This document shows, piece after piece, positions 1 through 7,616 of a DNA stretch of 8,916 nucleotides. Source of the stretch: Lentimicrobiaceae bacterium. GTDB lineage: Bacteria > Bacteroidota > Bacteroidia > Bacteroidales > WCHB1-69. The position numbers and the translations under genes are program-made. The stretch's first letter is position 1; each line of letters opens with the position of its first letter. The notes under the pieces are model-generated. The model made no database searches. It had not been told where the DNA came from and worked only from the letters and a program-made list of their open reading frames with translations. The DNA lies in the NCBI GenBank assembly GCA_009787675.1, contig WQSU01000090.1:1-8916 (forward strand). Direction: 5' to 3'.

Positions 1-1694
1 TGCATACGGAGCAAAAGGAATTGGATATGCTGGAAGCGGAGTTGAATACCATTAATAATCAATCGTTTTCGTTTGATGCGGGAACAATCGGGCGCGGCAT
101 GGTGAATACACTTTCCAAAGATTTTGACAAGGTGCTTTTTATTTGCGGATTTGTGGTTTTTGTGTTCCTGCTTTTCACTTTGGGACGCATTGAACTCACA
201 CTACTTGCTTTTTTACCACTTGCGCTCGGCTGGTTTTGGATATTAGGAATAATGGACATTTTCGATGTGCGTTTCAACATCGTCAATATTATTTTGGCGA
301 CCTTTATTTTTGGGCAAGGCGACGACTACACCATTTTTATGACAGAAGGTTTGATGTATGAATACACTTACAGACGCAAGTTGCTGGCTTCCTACAAAAA
401 CACTATTGCCCTGTCGTCGCTCATCATGTTTGTGGGAATAGGTTCGCTTATTTTGGCGCAACACCCCGCTTTGCGTTCATTGGCGGAGATTACCATTATT
501 GGCATGGGTTCGGTGGTTCTGATGGCGTTTCTGCTGCCACCCATTATTTTTAAATGGATTACGCAACACAACGGAAAACAAAGACTTATGCCGCTTACAT
601 TGCGCAATTTGATTTCATCTATTTATGTTTTTACAGTATTTCTTTTCGGCTGCTTTGTCATTACTATGGCAGGATTTTTCCTATTTGCATTTGGCAAGTT
701 GACATTAAAAAAGAAGTTGCGTTATCATAAATTAATGTGTTGGGTGGCACGGTTTGTGGTGGTTCGCATTCCGCATGTAAAAACCACGTATAACCATTAC
801 GACAAAAACATTTTTGACAAACCCGCTGTAATTATTTGTAACCACCAGTCACACATTGACTTAATGTGTGTCATGAGTCTTACTCCGAAACTGATTATTT
901 TGACTAATGATTGGGTGTGGAATTCGCCATTTTTCGGACGGATGATTAAATATGCCGATTATTACCCCGTATCGAATGGAATAGAAAATGCAATGGAGCA
1001 ACTGCAAGACATTGTTGAAAAGGGTTATTCTGTAATGGTTTTCCCTGAAGGTTCGCGCTCCGAAGATTGCTCAATACAACGCTTTCACCGTGGCGCATTT
1101 TATTTGGCAGAGCAACTCAATTTGGATATTATCCCTGTGCTTATTCACGGCGTTGGACATTTTCTACCCAAAAAAGAGTTTATGTTGCGCAAAGGTGAAA
1201 TTCACATTAACGTGTTGCCTCGCATAGCGTATAATGCTATGGGAGAGACTTATGTGGAATGTTCTAAAAGCATGCGAAAGTTCTACATCAACGAATACTC
1301 AAAATTGGCTACCCAAGTGGAAACCGCTGATTATTATGCTGATTTGGTAAAGCATAACTATATTTATAAAGGACCTTCGGTGGAACGTACTGTGCGGCGC
1401 AACCTCAAAAAACACCACAACTACAGGATGTTAATTGATAGTTTAGCCAGCAAAAACAGAGTTTTAATTAAGAATTGCGGTTATGGAGAGTTCCCGTTGC
1501 TGCTGTCGCTTGTTTATAAAAAAATGGAGATAACGGCAATTGAAAGAGACCCCGATCTGTTAGCTTTGGCTGCTAATTGTGGCTCTGTTCCTGCACATTT
1601 GCGCTACGCCTCTTGCATTGATGATGAAGAGATTGCTCAATACGATGCCGTTGTTAGAATTGATCCGGCAGAACAACAGATTTTCTTTGACTAA
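1..1694 (+). CDS. MMPL/RND exporter - lysophospholipid acyltransferase - SAM methyltransferase-like fusion (C-terminal part, 5' truncated)
   Basis: The reading frame is open through the left edge (codons start at position 3), so the TTG at 21 is not the true start and this is the end of a larger protein. Numbering residues from the TTG: membrane segments lie near 38-56, 60-80, 86-100, 128-146 and 154-178, with GQGDDY at 98-103, matching the proton-relay Asp-Tyr motif of the second half of MMPL/RND transporters. A further membrane segment (about 197-226) leads into a PlsC-type acyltransferase with NHQSHID (N274, H275, D280: HX4D) and FPEGSRS (341-347). The last 75 residues resemble the start of a class I methyltransferase: beta strand VLIK, then NCGYGE (485-490) and an acidic IERD motif. 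The first glycine of the usual GxGxG is Asn and the fold ends early, so catalysis is doubtful. The same three-part architecture is known in Bacteroidota, commonly near polyene/flexirubin-type genes. Likely role: inner-membrane export and acylation of a lipid-like product. Domain calls are firm; the substrate is inferred. Confidence 0.9.
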   Translation, partial: HTEQKELDMLEAELNTINNQSFSFDAGTIGRGMVNTLSKDFDKVLFICGFVVFVFLLFTLGRIELTLLAFLPLALGWFWILGIMDIFDVRFNIVNIILATFIFGQGDDYTIFMTEGLMYEYTYRRKLLASYKNTIALSSLIMFVGIGSLILAQHPALRSLAEITIIGMGSVVLMAFLLPPIIFKWITQHNGKQRLMPLTLRNLISSIYVFTVFLFGCFVITMAGFFLFAFGKLTLKKKLRYHKLMCWVARFVVVRIPHVKTTYNHYDKNIFDKPAVIICNHQSHIDLMCVMSLTPKLIILTNDWVWNSPFFGRMIKYADYYPVSNGIENAMEQLQDIVEKGYSVMVFPEGSRSEDCSIQRFHRGAFYLAEQLNLDIIPVLIHGVGHFLPKKEFMLRKGEIHINVLPRIAYNAMGETYVECSKSMRKFYINEYSKLATQVETADYYADLVKHNYIYKGPSVERTVRRNLKKHHNYRMLIDSLASKNRVLIKNCGYGEFPLLLSLVYKKMEITAIERDPDLLALAANCGSVPAHLRYASCIDDEEIAQYDAVVRIDPAEQQIFFD

Positions 1695-1742
1695 AATGTA
1701 TATTTTTGCTTTTCAATTTTTAAAGCAACAAAAAGAAGTGCA

Positions 1743-3239
1743 ATGAATAACAAAGTAGTGATTATGGGAAGTGGATTGGGAGGATTGGTGTGTGGTTATG
1801 TTCTTGCTAAAAATGGTTACGAAATTGTTGTGTTAGAGAAGAATAACCAAATTGGAGGGTGCCTGCAAACATTCAAAAGGAAAGGTGCTAAGTTTGATAC
1901 GGGAATGCACTACATTGGAAGTATGGATGAAGGACAAATTCTCCATCGTTTTTTTAAATATCTAAATCTGTTAAATGATGTTAAAATAAGCCGGTTGGAT
2001 CCCACCGGGTATGACCTCATTTCTATTGCAGGAGATCAGTATAAGTTTGCATCAGGATATGAGAACTTTGTAGAAACGTTATCTCAACAATTCCCGCAGC
2101 ATCGTGAAGATATTCAGTTGTATGTAAAGAAAATAAGTGAAATTGCAGCAGCTTCACCGTTGTATAATCTTCAAAAAATTAATAATCACGTGTTTATTGA
2201 AACCGATTATATTAAAACAGGGGTCAATGAATTTATGGCTTCTATTACAAAAAACACGCGGTTGCAAGATGTGTTAACGGGAAATCTTCCGCTGTATGGC
2301 GGCATCAAAGGCAAAACGCCAACCTATATACATGCTTTAATTAACAATTTTTACATTCAAAGTGCTTTTAGAATTATTGGCGGGAGCGATTCTATTGCCC
2401 ACTCGTTAGCCCATTCTATTCAATCTTTTGGCGGAAAAATAATGACAAATGCCGAAGTGGTAAAAATAGATTGTAATGCCGAAAAGGTAACCTCCGTAAC
2501 ACTCTCCAACGGCGATGTGATTGAAGCTAATTCGTTTATTTCCAACATTCACCCGCAAGCCACTTTAGAGAAAATTGATTCGCCGCTGATTCGAAAGGTT
2601 TACAGAACCCGCATCAGCGAGTTGGAAAATACAATCTCCAATTTTACGGTTTATATCAAGTTTAAAGAGAATGCAACGCCTTATCTGAATTATAATTACT
2701 ACTTCTACGAACACGATGACGTTTGGCAAAATCAGTATTATGATGCCACAAAAGGACCGGAAAGTTATTTGTATATGCATCAATGTGTTGAAGACAAAGC
2801 GTTTTTTGCAGACAGTGCAGAGCTCATCGCTTATATGCGCTATGATGAGGTGAAAAAATGGGAAGCCACTCGCATTGGAAACAGGGGAAGTGATTATTTG
2901 GAATTTAAAGAGGAAAAAGCATATCAATTATTGCAAAAATTGGAACAATCTTTTCCCGGAATAAATGCTGCCATTGACACTTACTATACTTCTTCCCCTC
3001 TTACGTATCGCGATTATACGGCAACGAAAGAGGGCTCCATGTATGGAATCGTAAGAGATAAAAATTTTCCTACCCAAACACTGGTTTCCCAACGCACAAA
3101 ACTGCCTAATCTTTTTATGACCGGTCAAAATATTAATTCTCATGGAATTTTGGGCGTAACCATAGGTGCCATAATTACTTGTGCCGAATTTTTGGGGATA
3201 AATCCGATTATTGGGCAGATTGAGCGGGCGAATCAGTAA
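1743..3239 (+). CDS. FAD-dependent oxidoreductase, phytoene desaturase / retinol saturase-like (CrtI family)
   Basis: A 498-residue protein, normal length for the CrtI/retinol 13,14-reductase superfamily. The N-terminal Rossmann dinucleotide motif is clear: VVIMGSGLGG (G9, G11, G13, G14) followed by an acidic strand end at E32 and the GG pair G38-G39. FDTGMHYIG (51-59) is close to the FDTG-HYIG signature of the retinol saturase branch. Near the C-terminus, LFMTGQNINSHGILG (about 457-471) is the second FAD-contacting motif. No signal peptide is seen. Enzymes of this family saturate, desaturate or isomerise conjugated chains, which suits a polyene or lipid pathway, but the substrate cannot be read from sequence. 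The gene follows the exporter fusion by 48 nt; the ATG at 1743 has an A/G-rich AGAAG stretch a few bases upstream and puts the FAD motif at the expected distance from the N-terminus. Confidence 0.9.
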   Translation: MNNKVVIMGSGLGGLVCGYVLAKNGYEIVVLEKNNQIGGCLQTFKRKGAKFDTGMHYIGSMDEGQILHRFFKYLNLLNDVKISRLDPTGYDLISIAGDQYKFASGYENFVETLSQQFPQHREDIQLYVKKISEIAAASPLYNLQKINNHVFIETDYIKTGVNEFMASITKNTRLQDVLTGNLPLYGGIKGKTPTYIHALINNFYIQSAFRIIGGSDSIAHSLAHSIQSFGGKIMTNAEVVKIDCNAEKVTSVTLSNGDVIEANSFISNIHPQATLEKIDSPLIRKVYRTRISELENTISNFTVYIKFKENATPYLNYNYYFYEHDDVWQNQYYDATKGPESYLYMHQCVEDKAFFADSAELIAYMRYDEVKKWEATRIGNRGSDYLEFKEEKAYQLLQKLEQSFPGINAAIDTYYTSSPLTYRDYTATKEGSMYGIVRDKNFPTQTLVSQRTKLPNLFMTGQNINSHGILGVTIGAIITCAEFLGINPIIGQIERANQ

Positions 3240-3240
3240 T

Positions 3241-3282
3241 AATTAATAATGAACAATGAATAATTAATAGTGAATGATGAAT
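3241..3282 (+). repeat. Six tandem 7-bp repeats before the radical SAM gene
   Basis: Read in steps of seven from 3241: AATTAAT, AATGAAC, AATGAAT, AATTAAT, AGTGAAT, GATGAAT. The consensus is roughly AATGAAT with most changes at positions 1, 2 and 4. The array starts two bases after the TAA of the FAD oxidoreductase gene and runs over the upstream candidate starts (ATG 3274 and 3277) of the radical SAM gene. Degenerate AT-rich heptad runs of this look occur between genes in Bacteroidota. Because seven is not a multiple of three, gain or loss of a unit would shift any frame begun inside the array, while a start at 3292 would only see a changed spacing. Confidence 0.75.
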
Positions 3283-3291
3283 GATTTTGAG

Positions 3292-4575
3292 ATGAAGTTT
3301 AAGTTAATATATCCTAAATGGGCAAAATTGCCCGGTCAAACTACTTTTAATTTGCCGCCGCACGGACCTGTAGTGTTTGCCGCTACACTGCCAAAAGAGG
3401 TGCAAGTGTCGTTTACCGATGAAAATGTAGAAGCCATAGATTTTGATGAAGCGTGCGATTTTGTGGGAATCTCTATGATGCTCAGCACACAGGTGAAACG
3501 AGGCTGGGCAATTGCCGACGAGTTTCGTAAACGTGGGAAAAAAGTAATTTTTGGAGGTATTTCCACCATGCTGCACGCAGAAGAAACAATGGAACATGCT
3601 GATTCTGTTTTTCTTGGTGAAGCAGAGGGACGTTCGGATGAAATTATGAAAGATTTTAAACAGGGAACTCTCAAGAAAGTGTATAACTTTATGGGCAATC
3701 ATCCTCCCATTGAACTGGTGGGTCCTGCGCGGCGCGACTTGTACAAACGTGATTTGTACAACCACAAAGGCGTGCAAATGGTTGACCTGTTTCACGCTTC
3801 GCGCGGGTGTCGCTTTAGCTGTTATCCGTGCGCCGTCTCCTATTTGGGAGGTAGGGTGTTTCGCCCACGCCCCGTGGATAAGGTGATTGAAGAATTGGCA
3901 ACTATTGACAACAACAGGCTTTTTATTGTTGATAATTCCCTGGCTCAGAACGATGAATGGGAAATTGAACTTTTCAAGGAGATGATTCCGTTCAAGAAAA
4001 AATGGATTAGCCACACCATTGAAGATGATCCCAAAATTTTGGATTTGGCAGCGCAAGCCGGCGCATGGTACGTATATCAAGCTGTTTACGACACTTCCGA
4101 TTATATCAAGGAACGCGTGAAACGCTATCACGATTACGGCATTGGCGTTGAAGGAACAATACTGTTAGGGCTTGACAATCAAAGTGAAGACGACATAAAA
4201 CGCCTTATTGACTTTTTGCTCGAAATTGATTTGGATTTGGCAGAATTTACCGTAATGACACCGTTTCCGCACACCAAAGGTTACGATGACCTGTTGCGAG
4301 AAAACCGTATTTTCGACAACGACTGGAATCATTACAATGCAGGTCAGGTAGTTTTTCATCCCAAACAGATGAGCGCCGACAAGTTGCAAGAGTTGTACAA
4401 CTACGCATGGGATACTTTTTACGCAGATGAAACGCAGGAGTCGAAAATGTTCCGCCTTTTCTGCAATGTTGCCTTGCGTGAAATGAACGAAGGAACTTAC
4501 CGACCGCGCGACAGACGGTTGGCTAATAAATCATTTGGAAAAGAAGTTGTTAGAAATTTACAATATGAAAGTTAG
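3292..4575 (+). CDS. B12-binding-domain radical SAM protein
   Basis: About 427 residues from ATG 3292. The N-terminal part (roughly residues 1-130) has the cobalamin-binding-like Rossmann layout: first strand KFKLIYPKW, then DFVGISMM, KKVIFGGIST and FLGEAEG. The classic base-off DxHxxG ligand motif is not visible, as in many members. The radical SAM core carries CRFSCYPC (C173, C177, C180: CX3CX2C), which binds the 4Fe-4S cluster, followed by barrel strands including LFIVDNS and the glycine-rich GTILLGLDNQSEDD. The C-terminal MTPFPHTKGYDDL resembles the end of the barrel in BchE/HpnJ-like proteins. Such enzymes perform radical methylation, cyclisation or C-C bond chemistry on lipids, pigments and tetrapyrroles; the reaction here is unknown. 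Start choice: an in-frame ATG at 3274 would add six residues (MMNDFE), mostly encoded by a 7-bp tandem repeat, whereas 3292 begins just before the first beta strand. Neither has a clear Shine-Dalgarno site. Confidence 0.88.
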   Translation: MKFKLIYPKWAKLPGQTTFNLPPHGPVVFAATLPKEVQVSFTDENVEAIDFDEACDFVGISMMLSTQVKRGWAIADEFRKRGKKVIFGGISTMLHAEETMEHADSVFLGEAEGRSDEIMKDFKQGTLKKVYNFMGNHPPIELVGPARRDLYKRDLYNHKGVQMVDLFHASRGCRFSCYPCAVSYLGGRVFRPRPVDKVIEELATIDNNRLFIVDNSLAQNDEWEIELFKEMIPFKKKWISHTIEDDPKILDLAAQAGAWYVYQAVYDTSDYIKERVKRYHDYGIGVEGTILLGLDNQSEDDIKRLIDFLLEIDLDLAEFTVMTPFPHTKGYDDLLRENRIFDNDWNHYNAGQVVFHPKQMSADKLQELYNYAWDTFYADETQESKMFRLFCNVALREMNEGTYRPRDRRLANKSFGKEVVRNLQYES

Positions 4576-4924
4576 CGAAAAATATTATGATGAAATTTTT
4601 GACTTCAAAGGTCAATGGGATATTCCCTCCAAATGTGGTTTAAAAATTATTGAAAAAGAGAATGAAAAGTATGTGATTGTTACAGAATTGTATCAGGAAA
4701 ATCCCGGAACTTCGGTAACATACGCAGGAAAATCCTTACAGCAACAGATTTGCGAAAAAAAAGGGCTTAACTTGCCAGATATCATATATTTGGAATGCAC
4801 ACCCGACACCAACTCCGTGCTTTCCTTTTACGATGAACAATACTATGAAGTAACATTCGATGCCAATTCAAAAGCTGCTTATCGCAAATTGTTGAAAGAA
4901 GAGATAGAATATTTATTTAATTAA
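4565..4924 (+). CDS. Small uncharacterised protein (119 aa)
   Basis: I do not recognise this protein. From the ATG at 4565 it has 119 residues, is soluble-looking, has no signal peptide or membrane segment, and is rich in charged and aromatic residues (MKVSEKYYDEIFDFKGQWD at the N-terminus). Three cysteines are scattered (in SKCGL, QQICEKK and LECTPD) without a clear metal motif. The frame can be extended upstream to a TTG at 4535, but the ATG is preferred: it overlaps the end of the radical SAM gene by only 11 nt and suggests translational coupling. The tight overlap argues for a partner or accessory role to the radical SAM enzyme, but that is inference from position only. The frame is real rather than chance: it is the only long frame between 4575 and 4924 and fits the operon exactly. 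Confidence 0.72.
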   Translation: MKVSEKYYDEIFDFKGQWDIPSKCGLKIIEKENEKYVIVTELYQENPGTSVTYAGKSLQQQICEKKGLNLPDIIYLECTPDTNSVLSFYDEQYYEVTFDANSKAAYRKLLKEEIEYLFN

Positions 4925-4940
4925 TACAATATTATTAACC

Positions 4941-4950
4941 AAAAAAAAAA
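4941..4950 (+). repeat. A10 homopolymer in the leader of the secreted-protein gene
   Basis: Ten consecutive A residues end four bases before the ATG at 4955, in an otherwise AT-only leader without a Shine-Dalgarno site. A-rich leaders close to the start codon are normal for efficient translation in Bacteroidota. A tract of this length could also vary in length by slippage and tune expression, which is a guess. Confidence 0.6.
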
Positions 4951-4954
4951 TATT

Positions 4955-5512
4955 ATGAAATTACGAGCAGTTTTTTTAGTATTGCTTTCATTAGTAGCAA
5001 TGAGTGTTTCGGCACAAAAATTTAAACCATCTCCTGCATTCTTGAAGGGAGAAACCCAAATTAATGTAATTTTTGACTACAGTCAAGTAAAATTTGATGG
5101 AGACTCTCAAGCAGAGTACTATAAAGATAAAGGGCAAAGATGGGTAGAGGAGTGGGAAAGTAAACGGAGAGACAATAATGCTAACGCTTTTATCTCTAAT
5201 ATTAATGATGAATTGAAAAAAGTAGGTACCAATGTTGACACCTACCCAAGTACGCCATACACCATGATTGTTGATGTGCTTGACTGCGATTTTGGGGCGT
5301 ATGCCGGTCCAATGTCAGTGCCTGCAAAACTCAAATGTACGATTAAAATTGTGAAAACGGGTACAACAGAAGTTCTTGCGTTAGTCACTTTAAAAGAATC
5401 GCAAAATCCGTACACTACAATAGGAACTCCTGTTGATTTTGACAGGATGTATCTTGCATTCGGCGAAATGGGGGAAGAAGTAGGCGAATTGCTTGTTAAA
5501 GCATTGAAATAA
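4955..5512 (+). CDS. Secreted protein of unknown function (185 aa)
   Basis: The N-terminus MKLRAVFLVLLSLVAMSVSA is a standard signal peptide with a signal peptidase I site after A20 (VSA then QK), so the mature protein of about 165 residues is periplasmic or outer-membrane associated. No lipobox cysteine follows the hydrophobic core, so it is not an obvious lipoprotein. The mature part alternates beta-rich stretches (INVIFDYSQVKFDG, YTMIVDVLDCDFG, LKCTIKIVKTG) with a charged helical part (about 55-80). The overall look is that of small secreted Bacteroidota proteins often annotated as hypothetical; I cannot assign a family name. It sits 30 nt after the 119-residue gene and 6 nt before a secreted hydrolase, so the two exported proteins may work together in the envelope. 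Confidence 0.82.
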   Translation: MKLRAVFLVLLSLVAMSVSAQKFKPSPAFLKGETQINVIFDYSQVKFDGDSQAEYYKDKGQRWVEEWESKRRDNNANAFISNINDELKKVGTNVDTYPSTPYTMIVDVLDCDFGAYAGPMSVPAKLKCTIKIVKTGTTEVLALVTLKESQNPYTTIGTPVDFDRMYLAFGEMGEEVGELLVKALK

Positions 5513-5518
5513 TGTAAG

Positions 5519-6331
5519 ATGACTTTTAAAAAAAATATTTTACTGTTTTTTTTATTAGCGTTATTTATCTTTGTTTCAGCTCAAAACAGTATTAAACTTT
5601 GGGATGGAACAGAGATGACGCAGAAACAGAAATGGAACGAACTGTTCGTTTTTTTACCTGAAAGACAGAACAATTCCGGCATTTCCGTTATTATTTGTCC
5701 GGGCGGCAGCTACTATTGGTTAGATATGGACAATGAAGGGTTTTCTGTAGCAAGATATCTTAATAAACAAGGCATTACGGCATTTGTTTTGAAATACCGG
5801 ACAGCAAAACGTGGCAACCATCACCCTGCCATGATACAAGATTTGCAGCGTGCCACGCAATTAGTGCAAGCAAACAGTAAAAAATATGGCATTGACCCCG
5901 AAAAAATCGGTATTATGGGATTTTCGGCAGGCGGGCACTTGGCAGGAATAGCTGCTATTTATGCAAAACCCTACTTCTCTGCCATGATCTACCCCGTTGT
6001 TTCTATGGAAGATAGCATTGGTCACAAAAAATCACGCAAAAATTTATTGGGCAAAAACTATTCGGATGACTTAAAACAAACGATGAGTTTGGAGAAAAAT
6101 GTTCATGCCGATATGCCCCCAATTTTTCTTTTGCACTGCACGGGCGACAAAACCGTAGATTACCGAAACAGCGTGGTCTTTGCTAAAGCGTTAACAGAAA
6201 AGAATATAAAACATCAATTCTTACTCATTGATGAATATGGGCACGGTGGGCATGGCTTCGGCATACAACCCAACGGCAAAGCAACGGGATGGATTGAAAT
6301 ATTTTTAAAATGGCTATGTACCCAAAAATAG
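5519..6331 (+). CDS. Secreted alpha/beta hydrolase (esterase/lipase-like)
   Basis: A 270-residue protein beginning with a signal peptide (MTFKKNILLFFLLALFIFVSA, cut predicted after A21), so it acts in the periplasm or outside the cell. The serine hydrolase parts are visible: oxyanion-loop motif CPGGSYYWL (60-68, in the position of HGGG), nucleophile elbow GFSAGG with S136, acid D210 in TGDKTVDY, and catalytic His in HGGHGFG (H245 most likely, H242 possible). This layout matches the BD-FAE / acetyl-xylan-esterase-like group of small esterases, and length is normal. Substrate is unknown; in this context it might trim or release an ester-linked product, or be an unrelated carbohydrate esterase. 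The gene starts 6 nt after the previous one and its 3' end is overlapped by the ligase gene. The signal-peptide region contains an A8 and a T8 run. Confidence 0.87.
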   Translation: MTFKKNILLFFLLALFIFVSAQNSIKLWDGTEMTQKQKWNELFVFLPERQNNSGISVIICPGGSYYWLDMDNEGFSVARYLNKQGITAFVLKYRTAKRGNHHPAMIQDLQRATQLVQANSKKYGIDPEKIGIMGFSAGGHLAGIAAIYAKPYFSAMIYPVVSMEDSIGHKKSRKNLLGKNYSDDLKQTMSLEKNVHADMPPIFLLHCTGDKTVDYRNSVVFAKALTEKNIKHQFLLIDEYGHGGHGFGIQPNGKATGWIEIFLKWLCTQK

Positions 6332-7611
6332 AATATACTTCAAAGTCAGAAATCACCCATTTTCAAGAAGAAAAATTGAAAATCGCACTTCAATATTTGC
6401 AAGCAAACTCACCCTTTTACAAACGGATGTTTTTACAACATAATATTGATATTCAGAAAATTAAAACTATTAATGATCTGCAACAACTTCCCTTTACCAA
6501 TAAAAGTGATTTGCAACATTATAACGAATCATTCCTCTGTGTTCCGAAAGAAAAGATCATTGACTATATCACCACTTCCGGTACGCTCAGCGATCCGGTA
6601 ACTTTTGCCATGACCGAAGCTGACTTGGAACGTTTGGCTTACAACGAGCAGATCTCTTTTGAGTGCGCCGGCGCTAAAAAGGGAGATATTTTTCAACTGA
6701 TGACAACTATGGATAAGCGTTTTATGGCAGGGTTGGCTTACTTTTTGGGTATTAGAAAGTTAGGAGCAAGTATTATTCGTGTAGGAAACGGTATTGCTGA
6801 ACTACAATGGGATACAATTCAACGGATTAAGCCAAATGTCGCCATAGTGGTTCCCTCTTTCATTCTGAAACTCATTAAATATGCAGAAGAAAATGGCATT
6901 GATTACCAAAGTTCAAGCATAAAAAAATTAGTTTGTATTGGTGAAAACCTTAGAGAACCGGATTTTTCGCTGAACCTGCTCGGTCAAAGCATCAAAGAAA
7001 AATGGGATGTTGAGCTTTATTCCACCTATGCTTCCACTGAAATGGCAACCACTTTCACCGAGTGTGAGTATGGTTGCGGCGGACATCATCACCCTGAACT
7101 CATCATTTGTGAGTTGGTTGATGAAAAAGGAGACGTTGTTCCTGAGGGAGAAATGGGAGAACTCACCATCACTACTCTTGGCGTTGAGGGGATGCCGCTA
7201 CTAAGGTTTAGAACAGGGGATTTGGCGAAATTCTATTATGAGCCTTGTCGATGTGGGCGAAACACCATGAGAATAAGCCCTATTATTGGCAGACTAAACC
7301 AAATGATAAAATACAAAGGCACAACACTCTATCCACCAGCAATTTTTGATCTGCTTGACAACGTTTCCTACCTTGAAAACTATTTGGTGGAAGTAACCGA
7401 AAACGAATGCGGAAATGATGACCTTATTATCAAAATAGGGTTGCGTGAATATCCTGATTTTGACGTTGTTAAAGAATTGAAAGATCGCTTTAGAGCGCGT
7501 ATTCGCGTAGCGCCCGATATAGTTATTTGTCCGGCAAGCCAAATCAGAACTGTCACTATGCCTGAAATGAGCCGCAAACCCATTAAATTAATAGACAAAC
7601 GAAGAAAATAA
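6310..7611 (+). CDS. Phenylacetate-CoA ligase-like adenylating enzyme (AMP-binding superfamily)
   Basis: A 433-residue protein, the usual length of PaaK-type aryl-CoA ligases, which are shorter than other ANL enzymes. Core motifs in order: TTSGTLSDP (88-96, phosphate-binding A3), YSTYASTEM (237-245, A5), FRTGDL (300-305, A7), and GRLNQMIKYKGTTLYPPAI near 332-350 (A8 hinge), then a small C-terminal domain ending in SRKPIKLIDKRRK with candidate A10 lysines. C252, C256 and H259-H261 together with CRCGR (C313, C315) form a Cys/His cluster in the region where PaaK-like proteins can hold a structural metal; the metal is inferred. The likely reaction is ATP-dependent activation of an aromatic or other carboxylic acid as acyl-AMP, then as a thioester. 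The start at 6310 overlaps the hydrolase gene by 22 nt (ATG 6316 is an alternative), pointing to coupled translation. Confidence 0.88.
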   Translation: MAMYPKIEYTSKSEITHFQEEKLKIALQYLQANSPFYKRMFLQHNIDIQKIKTINDLQQLPFTNKSDLQHYNESFLCVPKEKIIDYITTSGTLSDPVTFAMTEADLERLAYNEQISFECAGAKKGDIFQLMTTMDKRFMAGLAYFLGIRKLGASIIRVGNGIAELQWDTIQRIKPNVAIVVPSFILKLIKYAEENGIDYQSSSIKKLVCIGENLREPDFSLNLLGQSIKEKWDVELYSTYASTEMATTFTECEYGCGGHHHPELIICELVDEKGDVVPEGEMGELTITTLGVEGMPLLRFRTGDLAKFYYEPCRCGRNTMRISPIIGRLNQMIKYKGTTLYPPAIFDLLDNVSYLENYLVEVTENECGNDDLIIKIGLREYPDFDVVKELKDRFRARIRVAPDIVICPASQIRTVTMPEMSRKPIKLIDKRRK

Positions 7612-7616
7612 TCTGT

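Noticed and set aside
21..23. TTG as the start of the first gene
   Set aside because: The frame stays open to the left edge of the window and the protein begins in the middle of a transporter half, so the gene is cut by the window.
1701..1728. TATTTTTG promoter-like match and a 7-bp hairpin (TTGCTTT / AAAGCAA) between the first two genes
   Set aside because: The -33 spacing is wrong (a TTTG is only 11 bp upstream) and no T-run follows the stem, so neither a promoter nor a terminator is supported; the match is easily due to AT-rich sequence.
2565..2927. Minus-strand frame of 120 codons inside the FAD oxidoreductase gene
   Set aside because: Antisense to a well-supported gene, with no domain, leader or neighbour supporting it.
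3304..4131. Long open frame (275 codons) on the minus strand
   Set aside because: It lies wholly antisense to the radical SAM gene, whose + strand product has clear motifs; the antisense product shows no recognisable domain. Treated as a shadow frame.
4535..4564. Upstream TTG start for the 119-residue gene
   Set aside because: It would add ten residues inside the radical SAM gene; the ATG at 4565 gives a simpler short overlap typical of coupled genes.
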